Shown here: positions 45,837 through 55,122 of the stretch, one piece after another
How the letters are laid out: every line of letters begins with the position of its first letter
Position numbering within the stretch: position 1 is the stretch's first letter
Source of the DNA: Plantactinospora alkalitolerans
GTDB taxonomy: Bacteria > Actinomycetota > Actinomycetes > Mycobacteriales > Micromonosporaceae
NCBI RefSeq assembly: GCF_015690345.1
Contig: NZ_JADPUN010000166.1
Coordinates: 1-64,000 of the forward strand
Length of the DNA: 64,000 nucleotides
Direction of reading: 5' to 3'
The notes under the pieces: model-generated
Seen by the model: only the letters and a program-made list of their open reading frames with translations
The model's database searches: none
What the model was told of the DNA's origin: nothing
Made by a program: the position numbers and the translations under genes

Positions 45837-46655
45837 GTGTCGGAACCAGTGAATCCCACCGCGGCCGCGAGGCCACGTCCGGGCAGCGTCACCATCTCCA
45901 GCTACCTGCTCTACGCGGCGGCCGTGCTGCTCGCCGTCGTTGCGATCACCGGCCTGAGCACCATCGGCACCGTCTCCGAGGTCTACGGGGACGCGTACGC
46001 CGGGTCCTCGGTCGAGGGCGCGGAGGACTTCATCGTCGGCGTCAGCGCGTTCGTCGCGGTGGTGCAGTTGCTCTTCGCCGTCGGCTACGTGGTGCTGGCG
46101 CTGCTGAACAACCAGGGGCGCAACGGCGCTCGGATCGCCACCTGGGTGGTGGCCGGCCTCGGGGTCTGCTGCACCGGGGTCGGTCTCGGCGGCACGGCGG
46201 CCGGCGGCATGAACACCAGCTCCACAGGAGACATGCCGGACCCGAAGGTGATCCAGGAAAGGCTGGAGGACGCCCTGCCGCCGTGGACCGGGCCGCTCTC
46301 GCTGGTCTGCTCCATTCTCGTCTTCGTGCTGCTGCTGGCCGTGATCGTCCTGCTCGCGCTGCCCGCGTCCAACGCCTTCTTCCGGAAGCAGCCGGCCGGC
46401 TTCGAGCCTCCGGTACCGGGCGCGGCCTACCCGGGGCAGGTGGCGTCGTCAGGCGGCGAGCCGGCCTATCCGGCGTACCCGCAGCAGTCGTCGGGTACCG
46501 ATCCGGCCTATCCGGGGCAGACGCCGCCGTCCGGCACCGACCCGAGCAACCCGCCCGGGCCATCGAGCAACCCGCCCGGCACCGACCCGAACAATCCGTC
46601 CGGCACCGACCCGAGGAATCCGTCCGGACCGCCGAGCAGCCCACCGACGAGCTGA
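45837..46655 (+). CDS. Four-helix membrane protein with Pro-rich cytoplasmic tail
   Basis: 272 residues. Four hydrophobic helices (SYLLYAAAVLLAVVAITGL; VGVSAFVAVVQLLFAVGYVV; IATWVVAGLGVCCTGVGL; PLSLVCSILVFVLLLAVIVL) are followed by a tail of about 80 residues with YPGQ, PSGTDP and NPSGTDP repeats. Membrane proteins of this build are common in Micromonosporaceae, to my recollection, with no known function. The GTG start has GGGAAGGGAGAG just upstream. The leader carries the 14-bp phased repeats. Confidence 0.78.
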   Translation: MSEPVNPTAAARPRPGSVTISSYLLYAAAVLLAVVAITGLSTIGTVSEVYGDAYAGSSVEGAEDFIVGVSAFVAVVQLLFAVGYVVLALLNNQGRNGARIATWVVAGLGVCCTGVGLGGTAAGGMNTSSTGDMPDPKVIQERLEDALPPWTGPLSLVCSILVFVLLLAVIVLLALPASNAFFRKQPAGFEPPVPGAAYPGQVASSGGEPAYPAYPQQSSGTDPAYPGQTPPSGTDPSNPPGPSSNPPGTDPNNPSGTDPRNPSGPPSSPPTS

Positions 46656-46845
46656 CTTCTCGCGACGATCCCCCGGCCGGACCCGACGTACCGCCGGGGG
46701 ATCGTCGTGTCCGGGCCGGATCGCCGCACGTCCGCTCTTTTCTGGCCGGGACGGCTCCGCTACGTTGTGGGAGCGGTACCACCGTCCCCCCGGTGCCGCA
46801 GTCCGAGCAACTCCCGCCGGACGCCGCCGACCTGAGGAACCGCCC

Positions 46846-47709
46846 GTGGCCCAAGCCTCCACCCGGCCCGGCAGCGCGCCCCGCCCTGCCTGGCGGTCGA
46901 CCGCGGACCGGGCCGGGCGGCCGGCACGGGCCCTGGTCACCGGCGCCACCGCCGGGATCGGAGCGGCCTTCGCGCGGCGGCTCGCCGAGGAGGGTTACCA
47001 CCTCGTGCTGGTGGCCCGGGACGGTCAGCGGCTCACCGAGACCGCCGCCGAGCTGACCACCCGGTACGGAATCACCGTCGGAACCCTCTCCGCCGACCTG
47101 GCCACCGACGAGGGTTGCGCGACGGTCGAGAAGCGGCTGGCCGACGCGTCGGAACCGATCGACGTGCTCGTCAACAACGCCGGGATCAGTCTCAACCGGT
47201 CCTTCGTCAGTTCGACGGTCGAGGACGAGTCGCGGCTGCTCCGGTTGAACGTGCACGCGGTTCTCCGATTGACCCTCGCCGCCCTGCCAGGGATGACCGA
47301 GCGGGGACATGGGGCAGTGATAAATGTCTCTTCCGTTGCCGGCTTCGGGCCGGTGATGCCCGGGTCGACATACTCGGCCAGCAAGGCGTGGGTGACGAAC
47401 TTCAGCGAGTCCGTGGCCCAGTCGGTGCGTCCGTCCGGGGTACGGGTGATGGCGCTCTGCCCCGGCTACACCCGTACCGAGTTCCACGACCGGGCCGGCA
47501 TCAACATGTCGAAGACTCCGGAGTGGATGTGGCTGCGCGCCGATGACGTGGTCCGGGACGCCTTACGTGACCTGGATCGGAACCGCATGGTCAGCGTGCC
47601 GGACTGGAAGTACAAGTTGGTGGTCTTCGGCCTGCGGCACGCGCCGGGTCGGCTGTGGCGGGCGGTCGCCCGGGACACCCGGGGGCGGACTGGTCGCACG
47701 GAGGGCTGA
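46846..47709 (+). CDS. Short-chain dehydrogenase/reductase (SDR)
   Basis: 287 residues. Classical SDR: cofactor motif TGATAGIGAAFARRL near the N-terminus, VNNAGIS, the catalytic serine in INVSSVAGFGPV, YSASKAW (Tyr and Lys) and CPGYTRTEF. The size and substrate loop fit the DltE/YbbO-like group acting on lipids or steroids, but the substrate is undetermined. I start it at GTG 46846 because GAGG lies about eight bases upstream; the frame opens 81 bp earlier. About 30 disordered residues precede the Rossmann fold. Confidence 0.9.
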   Translation: MAQASTRPGSAPRPAWRSTADRAGRPARALVTGATAGIGAAFARRLAEEGYHLVLVARDGQRLTETAAELTTRYGITVGTLSADLATDEGCATVEKRLADASEPIDVLVNNAGISLNRSFVSSTVEDESRLLRLNVHAVLRLTLAALPGMTERGHGAVINVSSVAGFGPVMPGSTYSASKAWVTNFSESVAQSVRPSGVRVMALCPGYTRTEFHDRAGINMSKTPEWMWLRADDVVRDALRDLDRNRMVSVPDWKYKLVVFGLRHAPGRLWRAVARDTRGRTGRTEG

Positions 47710-47730
47710 ACGCCGCGCCGCGTAGCGGAT

Positions 47731-47757
47731 CCGCAGACCCGCCGGGCGGGTGTGCGG
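47731..47757 (+). terminator. Hairpin after the SDR gene
   Basis: CCGCA-G-ACCCGC pairs with GCGGGT-G-TGCGG around a CGG loop with one G-G mismatch. Confidence 0.6.
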
Positions 47758-47893
47758 TACCCGGGCATGGGCAAGATTCAGTGCGGAGAGTAGCTGATTT
47801 TACGCCTCGTCGGCCACTGTCCAGGCGGCGTGCCAGGGCTTCTAGCCGGGTCGGCCGTTCGGCTCTCACTTCGGCGCAGTACCCTTACCCGCC

Positions 47894-48433
47894 ATGGGGG
47901 ACCACGACGACCTGCGTAAATTCATCACTGACCTCGCCGTCGTACACGGACGGGTTGTGTTGTCCTCGGGTCGTGAGGCGGACTGGTACGTCGATCTGCG
48001 GCGAGTGACTCTGCATCACGCGGCGGCACCGTTGGTCGGTCGGACCATGCTCGACCTTACGGCTGACTGGGACTTCGAGGCGGTTGGCGGCCTGACGTTG
48101 GGTGCGGACCCGATTGCCATCTCGATGCTGCACGTCGCCTCGGCGAGTCAGCGTCGGCTGGATGCCTTCGTGGTACGCAAGGCCGGAAAGACGCATGGTC
48201 TGCAGCGCCGGATCGAAGGTCCGGAGTTGAGTGGTCGCCGAGTGTTGGCGGTAGAGGACACCTCTACGACGGGAAGCAGTGTGCTGACCGCTGTGGAGGC
48301 GTTACAGGAGGCCGGGGCCGTGGTCGTGGGCGTGGCGGTTATTGTTGATCGAGGTGCGGGCGACGCCGTACGAGCCGCCGGATTGCCATACCGGGCAGCC
48401 TATACGTTGGCTGACCTCGGCCTAGTGGCCTAA
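47894..48433 (+). CDS. pyrE: Orotate phosphoribosyltransferase (PyrE)
   Basis: 179 residues. The PRPP loop VLAVEDTSTTGSSVL, the flexible loop with VVRKAGKTHG, and the start GRVVLSSGREADWYVDLRRV with VGGLTLGADPIA fit actinobacterial PyrE, which makes OMP from orotate and PRPP. It stands apart from other pyrimidine genes. Codon use is slightly less GC-biased than in neighbours, like the next gene. The ATG is at 47894. Confidence 0.9.
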   Translation: MGDHDDLRKFITDLAVVHGRVVLSSGREADWYVDLRRVTLHHAAAPLVGRTMLDLTADWDFEAVGGLTLGADPIAISMLHVASASQRRLDAFVVRKAGKTHGLQRRIEGPELSGRRVLAVEDTSTTGSSVLTAVEALQEAGAVVVGVAVIVDRGAGDAVRAAGLPYRAAYTLADLGLVA

Positions 48434-48490
48434 AAGTTTGCCGATTCGGATCTGCTGATATGCAGGCGGGTCGATGCTGCTGGTGGAAGG

Positions 48491-48868
48491 ATGGAATACG
48501 TGGGAACTGCGTTGGCCGAAATGACTATGCCTCAGATCTCGCCGCTTGCCGGCGAGCCGATCGAGCGTGCTGACGCTGAGCGGCTTGCGGGGGTCCTCAA
48601 GGCCCTCGCTGACCCCGCTCGGCTGCGGCTGCTCAGCCTCATCCAGTCGGCGCCCGAGGGCGAAGCGTGCGTGTGTGATCTCACCGCGCCGCTTGGCCTC
48701 TCGCAGCCGACGGTGAGCCATCACCTCCGTATCCTCACCGAAGCCGGCTTGCTGGAGCGGGAGAAGCGGGGCGTGTGGGCTTACTACCGCCTGGTGCCGA
48801 CGGCGATCGCGACGATCGCCGATCTGCTGACCCCGCCGCGTAAGCGAGCCACCAAGAAGGCTCGCTGA
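48491..48868 (+). CDS. ArsR/SmtB-family metal-type repressor
   Basis: 125 residues. Winged helix: RLAGVLKALADPARLRLLSL, LTAPLGLSQPTVSHHLRIL and EKRGVWAYYRL. The GEACVCDLT motif in the alpha-3 region carries a CxC pair, as in arsenic/cadmium sensors, so thiol-metal sensing is likely. A basic tail (RKRATKKAR) ends it. No metal transporter or reductase gene is adjacent, so its target may be itself or distant. ATG 48491 or 48524 may be used. Confidence 0.88.
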   Translation: MEYVGTALAEMTMPQISPLAGEPIERADAERLAGVLKALADPARLRLLSLIQSAPEGEACVCDLTAPLGLSQPTVSHHLRILTEAGLLEREKRGVWAYYRLVPTAIATIADLLTPPRKRATKKAR

Positions 48869-48962
48869 CTCAGCGCGCGGCCCGTCTGGTGTCCGCCCTG
48901 TCAAGGACGGCGCCAGGCGGTCCAACCGCTGATGGCGCGGTGGGTCCAGCCGGACCAGCGGT

Positions 48963-49799
48963 GTGAACTACCTCCGGGGCGACCTGCGGGATCAGCTCGC
49001 GTACGTCGGACACGACGTCGTTCGGGCTGGCCTCGTGGTCGGCTCGGGTGGAAACCTGTCCGCCCGGCTGTCCGACGGTGACTCCTGCTGGGTCACCGCG
49101 AGCGGCACCTGGTTGGACCGGCTCGACCGGGCCTCCTTCGTCCGAGTACGCATCTCGGACGGGGCGACGTACCCGGCCGGGTCAGTGCGTCCGGCGGAGT
49201 CGGTGCACCGAGCAGAGTCGGTGTCGCCGAGTCCGCCGCCGACCGTCCAGGACGGAACCATCCTCCTGGACGGCGTCCGGCCGCCCGCACCGAGCGGCCC
49301 GACTACGCCCGCACCGCGTGGCCCGACTACGCCCGGACCACGCGGGCCGACCACGTCGGGGCCGATGCCGACCAGCGAGGTCGGGCTGCACCTGGCGACC
49401 TACCGGGCCCGTCCGGACGTCCAGGCGATCGTGCACCTGCACCCCCAGACCGTCCTGCTACTCGACGCGTTGGGCGAACGAATCCGGCTGGTCACCACCG
49501 ATCACGGCTTCTACCTGCGTCGGGTGGCCCGGGTACCGTTCCGGGCACCCGGTACCACCGAACTCGCCGAGTTGGCCGCCGAGGCGGCCCGGGACGGCAC
49601 CAACTGCCTGGTGCTGAGCCAGCACGGCTGTTCGGTGCTGGGTGACAGCGTGGAACTGGCCCACAAGCGGGCCGCCAACCTCGAGGAGGCGGCGCGGCTG
49701 ACCTATCGGGCGCTGGCCGCCGGACGGCTGGATGATCTTCCCGACTGCCCCGCCGAGTTTCTCGCCCGGACAGACGACAGCGGGTCGACCAGCATCTGA
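48963..49799 (+). CDS. Class II aldolase/adducin-family protein with a repeat insertion
   Basis: 278 residues. Family motifs: VVGSGGNLSARL (28-36 region), VTASGTWLDRL, TSEVGLHLATYRARPDVQAI then VHLHPQ (zinc histidines 158 and 160), and LSQHGCSVLG. Between about residues 70 and 136 a low-complexity segment is inserted: SVRPAESVHRAES-type repeats, then three 8-residue PAPRGPTT-like units. It breaks the fold just before the SEV-LH-x-Y-x-R helix, so it is probably a surface loop. It would act as a fuculose-phosphate-type aldolase or a dehydratase of methionine salvage; the substrate is unresolved. GTG start at 48963. Confidence 0.82.
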   Translation: MNYLRGDLRDQLAYVGHDVVRAGLVVGSGGNLSARLSDGDSCWVTASGTWLDRLDRASFVRVRISDGATYPAGSVRPAESVHRAESVSPSPPPTVQDGTILLDGVRPPAPSGPTTPAPRGPTTPGPRGPTTSGPMPTSEVGLHLATYRARPDVQAIVHLHPQTVLLLDALGERIRLVTTDHGFYLRRVARVPFRAPGTTELAELAAEAARDGTNCLVLSQHGCSVLGDSVELAHKRAANLEEAARLTYRALAAGRLDDLPDCPAEFLARTDDSGSTSI

Positions 49800-49851
49800 C
49801 CGGCCGACCCGCTTCTCTACCTGCCGCTGTGCTGCCGCCTACCCGCTCTGC

Positions 49852-50568
49852 CTAGTATCCGCCGCGCCGGTGCCGCTGGGCCTCCTGCGCGGCGTGCTCC
49901 AGCTCGGCCTGCTCGGCCGGGGTGGTGCCGCGCCGGGCGGCCAGCCGGGCCCGCAGGAGTTCGATGGCGATCGGGATCACCGAGACGAAGACGATCGCGA
50001 TCAGGATCAGCTCGATGTTCTCCTTGACGAACGGGATCTGGCCGAGGAAGAAACCGAGCACCGTGACCCCGGTGCCCCAGAGGACGCCGCCGATCACGTT
50101 GTAGGTCACGAAGGTGCGATAGCGCATCCCGCTCACCCCGGCGACGATCGGGGTGAAGGTCCGGACGATCGGCACGAACCGGGCCAGCACGATGGACCGG
50201 GCACCGTACTTCTCGAAGAAGTCGTGCGCCTTGATCAGGTTCTCCTGCTTGAACAGCCGGGAGTTCGGCCGGCGGAACAGCGCCGGGCCGACCTTCTTGC
50301 CGAACGCGTAGCCGACCTGGTCGCCGGCGATCGCCGCGATCGTGATGAGCAGGCAGACGAGCCACAGCGGGAAGGTGATGTACTCGCCGTCGGCGGTGAG
50401 CAGCCCGGCGGTGAACAGCAGCGAGTCACCGGGCAGGAAGAAGCCGATCAGCAGGCCGGATTCGGCGAAGACGATGGCCAGGATGCCGAGTAGCCCGAAC
50501 GTGGAGATCAACCACTCCGGATCCAGGAATTCAGGACCCAGGGCCAGCGTGGTGGTGGGCGTCGGCAC
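49852..50568 (-). CDS. DedA-family membrane protein
   Basis: 238 residues. The DedA/SNARE-associated domain has ESGLLIGFFLPGDSLLFTAG, DQVGYAFGKKVGP and RFVPIVRTFTPIVAGVSGM, with several membrane helices. Members (YqjA/YghB) are now seen as lipid carriers or flippases important for membrane potential. I choose GTG 50568 because GGAGG lies seven bases upstream; longer starts at 50619 or 50634 add unsupported sequence. A basic C-terminal tail. Confidence 0.92.
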   Translation of the reverse strand: MPTPTTTLALGPEFLDPEWLISTFGLLGILAIVFAESGLLIGFFLPGDSLLFTAGLLTADGEYITFPLWLVCLLITIAAIAGDQVGYAFGKKVGPALFRRPNSRLFKQENLIKAHDFFEKYGARSIVLARFVPIVRTFTPIVAGVSGMRYRTFVTYNVIGGVLWGTGVTVLGFFLGQIPFVKENIELILIAIVFVSVIPIAIELLRARLAARRGTTPAEQAELEHAAQEAQRHRRGGY

Positions 50569-50710
50569 GAGCAGACCTCCGAGATTCTCGGCATGGCGCG
50601 GTGAGGGGTCCGCCAGCATGGTGGCGGGTACCACAGCAGTCTAGGCGGAGCGCACCGGCAGCCGTCGCGCGATGCCGGCGAGGCCGGTCCGGCCGAGGGG
50701 ATCGAGGCGG

Positions 50711-53269
50711 TCACAACCTCGGATCGACCGGCTCCGACTCGTTGGCGAGGATCGCGAAGACCAACTCGTGCCGTCGCCAGAGCGGAGCGCCCTCGGCCAG
50801 CCGGTCCAGCGCCGCCAGGCCGAGCCCGTGCTCGCGCAGGGCCAGCCCCCGCTTCCGGCCCAGGGACCGGTCCCGGAGTACGGCCAACTGGTCCGGTTCG
50901 GCGTACTCCGGACCGTAGATGATCCGCAGGTACTCCCGGCCACGGCACTTGACGCCCGGCTGGAGCAGCCGGCCCCTGGCGTCCCGGGCGGCCAGCCCGG
51001 CGTACGGCTTCACCACCATTCCCTCGCCGCCGGACCCGGTCAGCTCCAGCCACCAGTCGGTCGCCTCGGCGGTCGCCCCGGCGTCCGCGAGGTCCACCAC
51101 CCGGCGCCGGGTCGGGGTGAACAGCTCCGGGTCGGCGGCGCGCAGCCGGTCGGCCAGGGCCAGGTGCCAGCCGTGGTCCCGAGCGGCGTGCGTGGCGCCC
51201 TCACTCGCGAGCACGGCGAAGGGCGCCAGGGTCACCCCGTCCAGACCGTCGGTCGGCCGTACGTACCCGCGGTACGCCTCGGTGTAGCGGACCAGGTCCG
51301 CATGCCGTCGCGCCATCCGGTGCCGGAGTTCGCCGACCGGCAGGGCCCGCCCGTCGGCCCGGTCCAGCAGCTCCAGTACGGCCGGCAGCGCCGCCCGACC
51401 CGCCGCACCGACCGCGGCGTACTGCTCCCGGATCAGTCCTCCGGCCTTCGCCGACCAGGGCAGCAACTCGCAGTCGAGCAGCAGCCAGTCGCTGTCGAGT
51501 TCCGCCCACAGCCCGCTGGCGGTGGCGGCGGCGCGTACCCGGTCCAGCAGGGCCCGGTCCTGCTCGCCGCCGAAGAACGGTCGGCCGGTACGGGTGTACA
51601 CCACCCCGTCACCCGGGCCGAACCGTCGGGCGCCGGTGCCGTCCCGGCAGACCAGCACCACCGCGCGGGAGCCCATGTGCTTCTCCTCGCAGACCACCCG
51701 GTCCACCCCGGCGCTCCGGTAGTCCTCGAACGCCTGTGCCGGATGTTCCAGGAATCCCTCGACGGTGGCGGTCGAGCAGGGTGCCATCGTCGGCGGCAAC
51801 CAGGGCAGCCAGCGCGGATCGACGGCGAACCGGCTCATCACCTCCAGCGCGGCGGCGGCGTTCTCCGCCGGTACGGTCAGCGTGCCGTAGCCGTAGTCGA
51901 TGTGCCGGCGTCCGGTCACGTCCCGCAGGTCGAGTCCGAAGTCGCCCCGCTCGGCGGCGCTCGGGCTCCCGGCCGCCCGGTCCGGCTCGGCGAGAAGTGG
52001 CCGGACCGGCGGGTAGTACTCCTTCGCGGCTGGCACCGAGACCAGTTCCCTGTCGGGGTAGCGCAGGGCGGTCAGCGTGCCGCCGAAGACGCAGCCGGTG
52101 TCGATGCAGATGGTGTTGTTGATCCACTCGGGTGCCGGGGTCGGGGTGTGGCCGTAGACGACCATGGCCGAGCCGCGGTAGTCCCGGGCCCACGGGTAGC
52201 GCACCGGCAGGCCGTACTCGTCGGTCTCGCCGGTCGTCTCGCCGAACAGCGCGAACGCCCGGACCCGGCCGGACGCCCGGCCCTGGTACTCCGCCTTCAG
52301 CCCGGCGTGCGCGACCACCAGCCGGCCGCCGTCCAGCACGTAGTGGCTGACCAGGCCGTCGACGAAGGCGGCGATCTCGGCGACGAAGTCGGGTTCCTCG
52401 GCGTCGAGCTGGGTCAGGGTCTCGGCCAGGCCGTGCGACACCGTCACGTTGCGGCCGCGCAGCTTGCGGAGCAGCTTCTGCTCGTGGTTGCCGGGCACGC
52501 AGAGCGCGGTGCCGGCCGCGACCATTCCCATCACCAGGCGGAGTACGCCGGGCGAGTCCGGTCCCCGGTCGACCAGGTCACCGACGAATACCGCGGTACG
52601 CCCCTGCGGATGGATCGCGTTCACCGGCCGCCCGGCCTCGTCGCGATGCAGCGTCCAGCCGAGCCGGAGCAGCAGCGCCTCGAGTTCCGCGCGGCAGCCG
52701 TGCACGTCGCCGATGATGTCGAACGGTCCGGTCAGTTCCCGGCGGTCGTTGTACAGCTTCTCGTAACGGATCTCGGCGGCCTCGATCTCCTCGACGCCGC
52801 GCAGCACGTGTACCTTGCGGAAGCCCTCGCGCTCCAGCCGCCCGACACTGCGCCGCAGGTCCCGCTGCATCCGGCCGAGTACGGGCCGACCGAAGGTCCG
52901 GTCCGACCGGTTCCGGGTGCGCTCCCAGCACTGCGGTTCGGGGACGTCCAGCACGATCGCCACCGGCAGTACGTCGTGTTCCCGGGCGACGGTGACCAGC
53001 CCGGCCCGGGCGTGCTGCTGGAGGTTGGTGGCGTCGACCACTGTCAGCCGACCGGCCCGGAGCCGCTTTCCAGCCACGTAGTGCAGCACGTCGAAGGCAT
53101 CGGCGGAGGCCGACTGGTCGTTCTCGTCGTCCGCCACCATGCCCCGGAAGGTGTCCGAGGAGAGCACCTGGGTCGGGCCGAAGTGCGTGCGGGCGAAGGT
53201 CGACTTGCCCGATCCGGAGATGCCGACCAGGGCGACCAGGGCCAGCTCGGGAATGTCCAGCGTGGCCAT
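50711..53269 (-). CDS. pnkp: Polynucleotide kinase-phosphatase-ligase Pnkp (RNA repair)
   Basis: 852 residues with three domains. A 5' kinase with P-loop GISGSGKST (16-24) and VVDATNLQ. A calcineurin-like 2',3'-phosphatase with GDVHG (187-191), GDLVDRG (230-236), GNHEQ and VYGHTP. A ligase/adenylyltransferase domain with the nucleophile Lys530 in EEKHMGS, later LLDCELLPW and GEGMVVKPY. In studied bacteria Pnkp and Hen1 form a complex that seals RNAs cut by ribotoxins, and the ligase works only with Hen1. The ATG overlaps the Hen1 stop by one base after GAGGAG, so the two are coupled. All catalytic motifs appear intact. Confidence 0.96.
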   Translation of the reverse strand: MATLDIPELALVALVGISGSGKSTFARTHFGPTQVLSSDTFRGMVADDENDQSASADAFDVLHYVAGKRLRAGRLTVVDATNLQQHARAGLVTVAREHDVLPVAIVLDVPEPQCWERTRNRSDRTFGRPVLGRMQRDLRRSVGRLEREGFRKVHVLRGVEEIEAAEIRYEKLYNDRRELTGPFDIIGDVHGCRAELEALLLRLGWTLHRDEAGRPVNAIHPQGRTAVFVGDLVDRGPDSPGVLRLVMGMVAAGTALCVPGNHEQKLLRKLRGRNVTVSHGLAETLTQLDAEEPDFVAEIAAFVDGLVSHYVLDGGRLVVAHAGLKAEYQGRASGRVRAFALFGETTGETDEYGLPVRYPWARDYRGSAMVVYGHTPTPAPEWINNTICIDTGCVFGGTLTALRYPDRELVSVPAAKEYYPPVRPLLAEPDRAAGSPSAAERGDFGLDLRDVTGRRHIDYGYGTLTVPAENAAAALEVMSRFAVDPRWLPWLPPTMAPCSTATVEGFLEHPAQAFEDYRSAGVDRVVCEEKHMGSRAVVLVCRDGTGARRFGPGDGVVYTRTGRPFFGGEQDRALLDRVRAAATASGLWAELDSDWLLLDCELLPWSAKAGGLIREQYAAVGAAGRAALPAVLELLDRADGRALPVGELRHRMARRHADLVRYTEAYRGYVRPTDGLDGVTLAPFAVLASEGATHAARDHGWHLALADRLRAADPELFTPTRRRVVDLADAGATAEATDWWLELTGSGGEGMVVKPYAGLAARDARGRLLQPGVKCRGREYLRIIYGPEYAEPDQLAVLRDRSLGRKRGLALREHGLGLAALDRLAEGAPLWRRHELVFAILANESEPVDPRL

Positions 53270-54849
53270 CAGATCTCCTCTTCCACTGCCACTGCCACAG
53301 CCACTGCGGGTGCCGGTTCGGCTGGCGTCGCGGGTGCCGGTTCGGCGGGTGCCGGGGGTGCCGTGGGGTGTGCCGCCGCGCCGGCGGTGGACCGGGTGAA
53401 GACGGCGAGCTGGGTGGCCGCACCCACCTCGGGGTCCTCGTCCCCGACACCGCTGATCGCCACCGTGTAGTCGTGGCCCGCGGCGACGGCGGCGGTCCAG
53501 TCGGCGAACTCGGCCCGGGTCCACTCGAAGCGGTGGTCACGGTGCCGGAAGGTACCGGCGGGCAGGCCCGGGTAACGCACGTTGTATTCGACGTTCGGGG
53601 TCGTCACGATCACCGTCTCCGGACGGGCGTGCCCGAACACGGCCGCCTCCAGCGCCGGCAGGCGCGGCGGATCGAGGTGCTCGACCACCTCCATCAGCAC
53701 GGCGGCGTCGAACCCGCGCAGCCGGTCGTCCCGGTAGGTCAGCGCGGACTGCCACAACTTGATCCGGTCGCGCTGCCGGGTGGGCAGCCGGTCCAGGCGC
53801 AGCCGCCGCTGGGCGAGATCCAGGGTCCGGGACGAGACGTCGGTGCCGACGATCTCGGTGTAACGGCGGTCCCGGACCAGGTCGGTCAGCAGCGCGCCGC
53901 CGCCGCAGCCGAGGTCGAGGACCCGGGTGGCACCGCAGGAGCGGAGCGCCTCCAGTACGGCGGCCCGGCGCAACGCCGCGAGCGGCTGCCGGACGACGGT
54001 GGCCGGCAGCCCGGCATCCTCGTCGGCACCACCGTCGGTTGCTTCCACGACGCTGTCCGCCCCGGCCGGCTCGTCCGCCAGCCGCAGCTCGGCGAGCCGG
54101 GTCAGCGCGGTGCCGGCCAGCGCCCGCCGGTGCGCCAGATAGCGGCGGGTGATCAGTCCCCGCTCCGGATGTTCGGCCAGCCATCCGGCACCGGCCCGGA
54201 GCAGCTTGTCGATCTCGTCCGGCGCGACCCAGTAGTGCTTGGCGTCATCCAGCACCGGCAGCAGGACGTAGACGTGGTTCAGCGCGTCGGCGAGCCGGAG
54301 CGTGCCGGTGAGGGTGAGGTCGACGTACCGGCTGTCGCCCCAGGAGGGGTGCTCGGGATCGAGCGGGATCCCGGTGGCGGTCACCGTCCAGCCCATCGGG
54401 GCGAACAGCCGGATGGCCAGGTCCGCCCCGCCCCGGCAACGCAGCGCGGGCACCCGCAGTTCCAGCGGTATCGGCGTCGCGGCAAGCTCCGGCCGGTCCT
54501 TCGAGGCACCGCGCAGCGCCGAACGGAACACGATGGACAGCGCCGAGGAGAGCAGGCTCGACGCGGCGTAGGGGCGGTCGTTGACGTACTGGCCGAGGGT
54601 GAAGTCGTCGGGCGTGGTGCTGCCGGTACCCCGGCCCGACCGGCCCCGGCCACCGGACAGGGCCAGCGGATCCGTGTCGAGCAGCAGCGCGGCCGTGCAC
54701 CGCTCGGCGCTGGCCTCCGGATACACCACGTACGCCGTACCGGTGGGCACCGTGAACGAATGCACCCGGTCCGGATGCTTGACGAGCAGGTAGCCCAGGT
54801 CGGTGGCCGGCTGGTGGGTGGTGGTCACGGTGATCAACACGGCAACCAT
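53269..54849 (-). CDS. hen1: RNA 3'-terminal ribose 2'-O-methyltransferase Hen1
   Basis: 526 residues. The N-terminal half (about 1-250; LGYLLVKHPDRVHSFTVP, SRYVDLTLTGTLRLADALNH) activates the Pnkp ligase in known systems. The C-terminal methyltransferase has the SAM motif VLDLGCGGGALLTDL and the metal-binding EVVEHLDPPRLPALE with following HRDHRFEWTRAEF. It marks the repair junction with a 2'-O-methyl group so it cannot be cut again. A linker of about 35 residues separates the halves, and an Ala/Pro/Val-Glu tail ends the protein. The start may be ATG 54849 or GTG 54840. Confidence 0.95.
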   Translation of the reverse strand: MVAVLITVTTTHQPATDLGYLLVKHPDRVHSFTVPTGTAYVVYPEASAERCTAALLLDTDPLALSGGRGRSGRGTGSTTPDDFTLGQYVNDRPYAASSLLSSALSIVFRSALRGASKDRPELAATPIPLELRVPALRCRGGADLAIRLFAPMGWTVTATGIPLDPEHPSWGDSRYVDLTLTGTLRLADALNHVYVLLPVLDDAKHYWVAPDEIDKLLRAGAGWLAEHPERGLITRRYLAHRRALAGTALTRLAELRLADEPAGADSVVEATDGGADEDAGLPATVVRQPLAALRRAAVLEALRSCGATRVLDLGCGGGALLTDLVRDRRYTEIVGTDVSSRTLDLAQRRLRLDRLPTRQRDRIKLWQSALTYRDDRLRGFDAAVLMEVVEHLDPPRLPALEAAVFGHARPETVIVTTPNVEYNVRYPGLPAGTFRHRDHRFEWTRAEFADWTAAVAAGHDYTVAISGVGDEDPEVGAATQLAVFTRSTAGAAAHPTAPPAPAEPAPATPAEPAPAVAVAVAVEEEI

Positions 54850-55112
54850 GCTGACAGGTCACCGCACGTCCCGTCGTCCTGATTACCGCCGCCCGCGACC
54901 CCGGCACCCCGGCGAACCGGATTCCGGCCGGCCGGCGCCGGAGGGTGGCGTTCCGCATTGCGGGTTGCTCCGGTGAGGATCGGTACGGCCAGCGGAGATT
55001 AAGGTCGCTTGACGTCCGGCGCTGTCCCGTTGGTCACGTCAGCCGAACAGATGATCTTCATTTCCGGCAATCTTCTCGACCCGCCGACCCGTCTATACGA
55101 GGGAAGGCCCCC

Positions 55113-55117
55113 GGAGG
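55113..55117 (+). promoter_or_regulatory. Ribosome site that fixes the sigma factor start
   Basis: GGAGG five bases before GTG 55123; earlier in-frame starts from 55009 lack a site. Confidence 0.7.
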
Positions 55118-55122
55118 TGTCC

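Noticed and set aside
50700-55100. Toxin gene next to the RNA-repair cassette
   Set aside because: Neighbours are a DedA protein and an ECF sigma factor; no nuclease-like or toxin-like frame is present.
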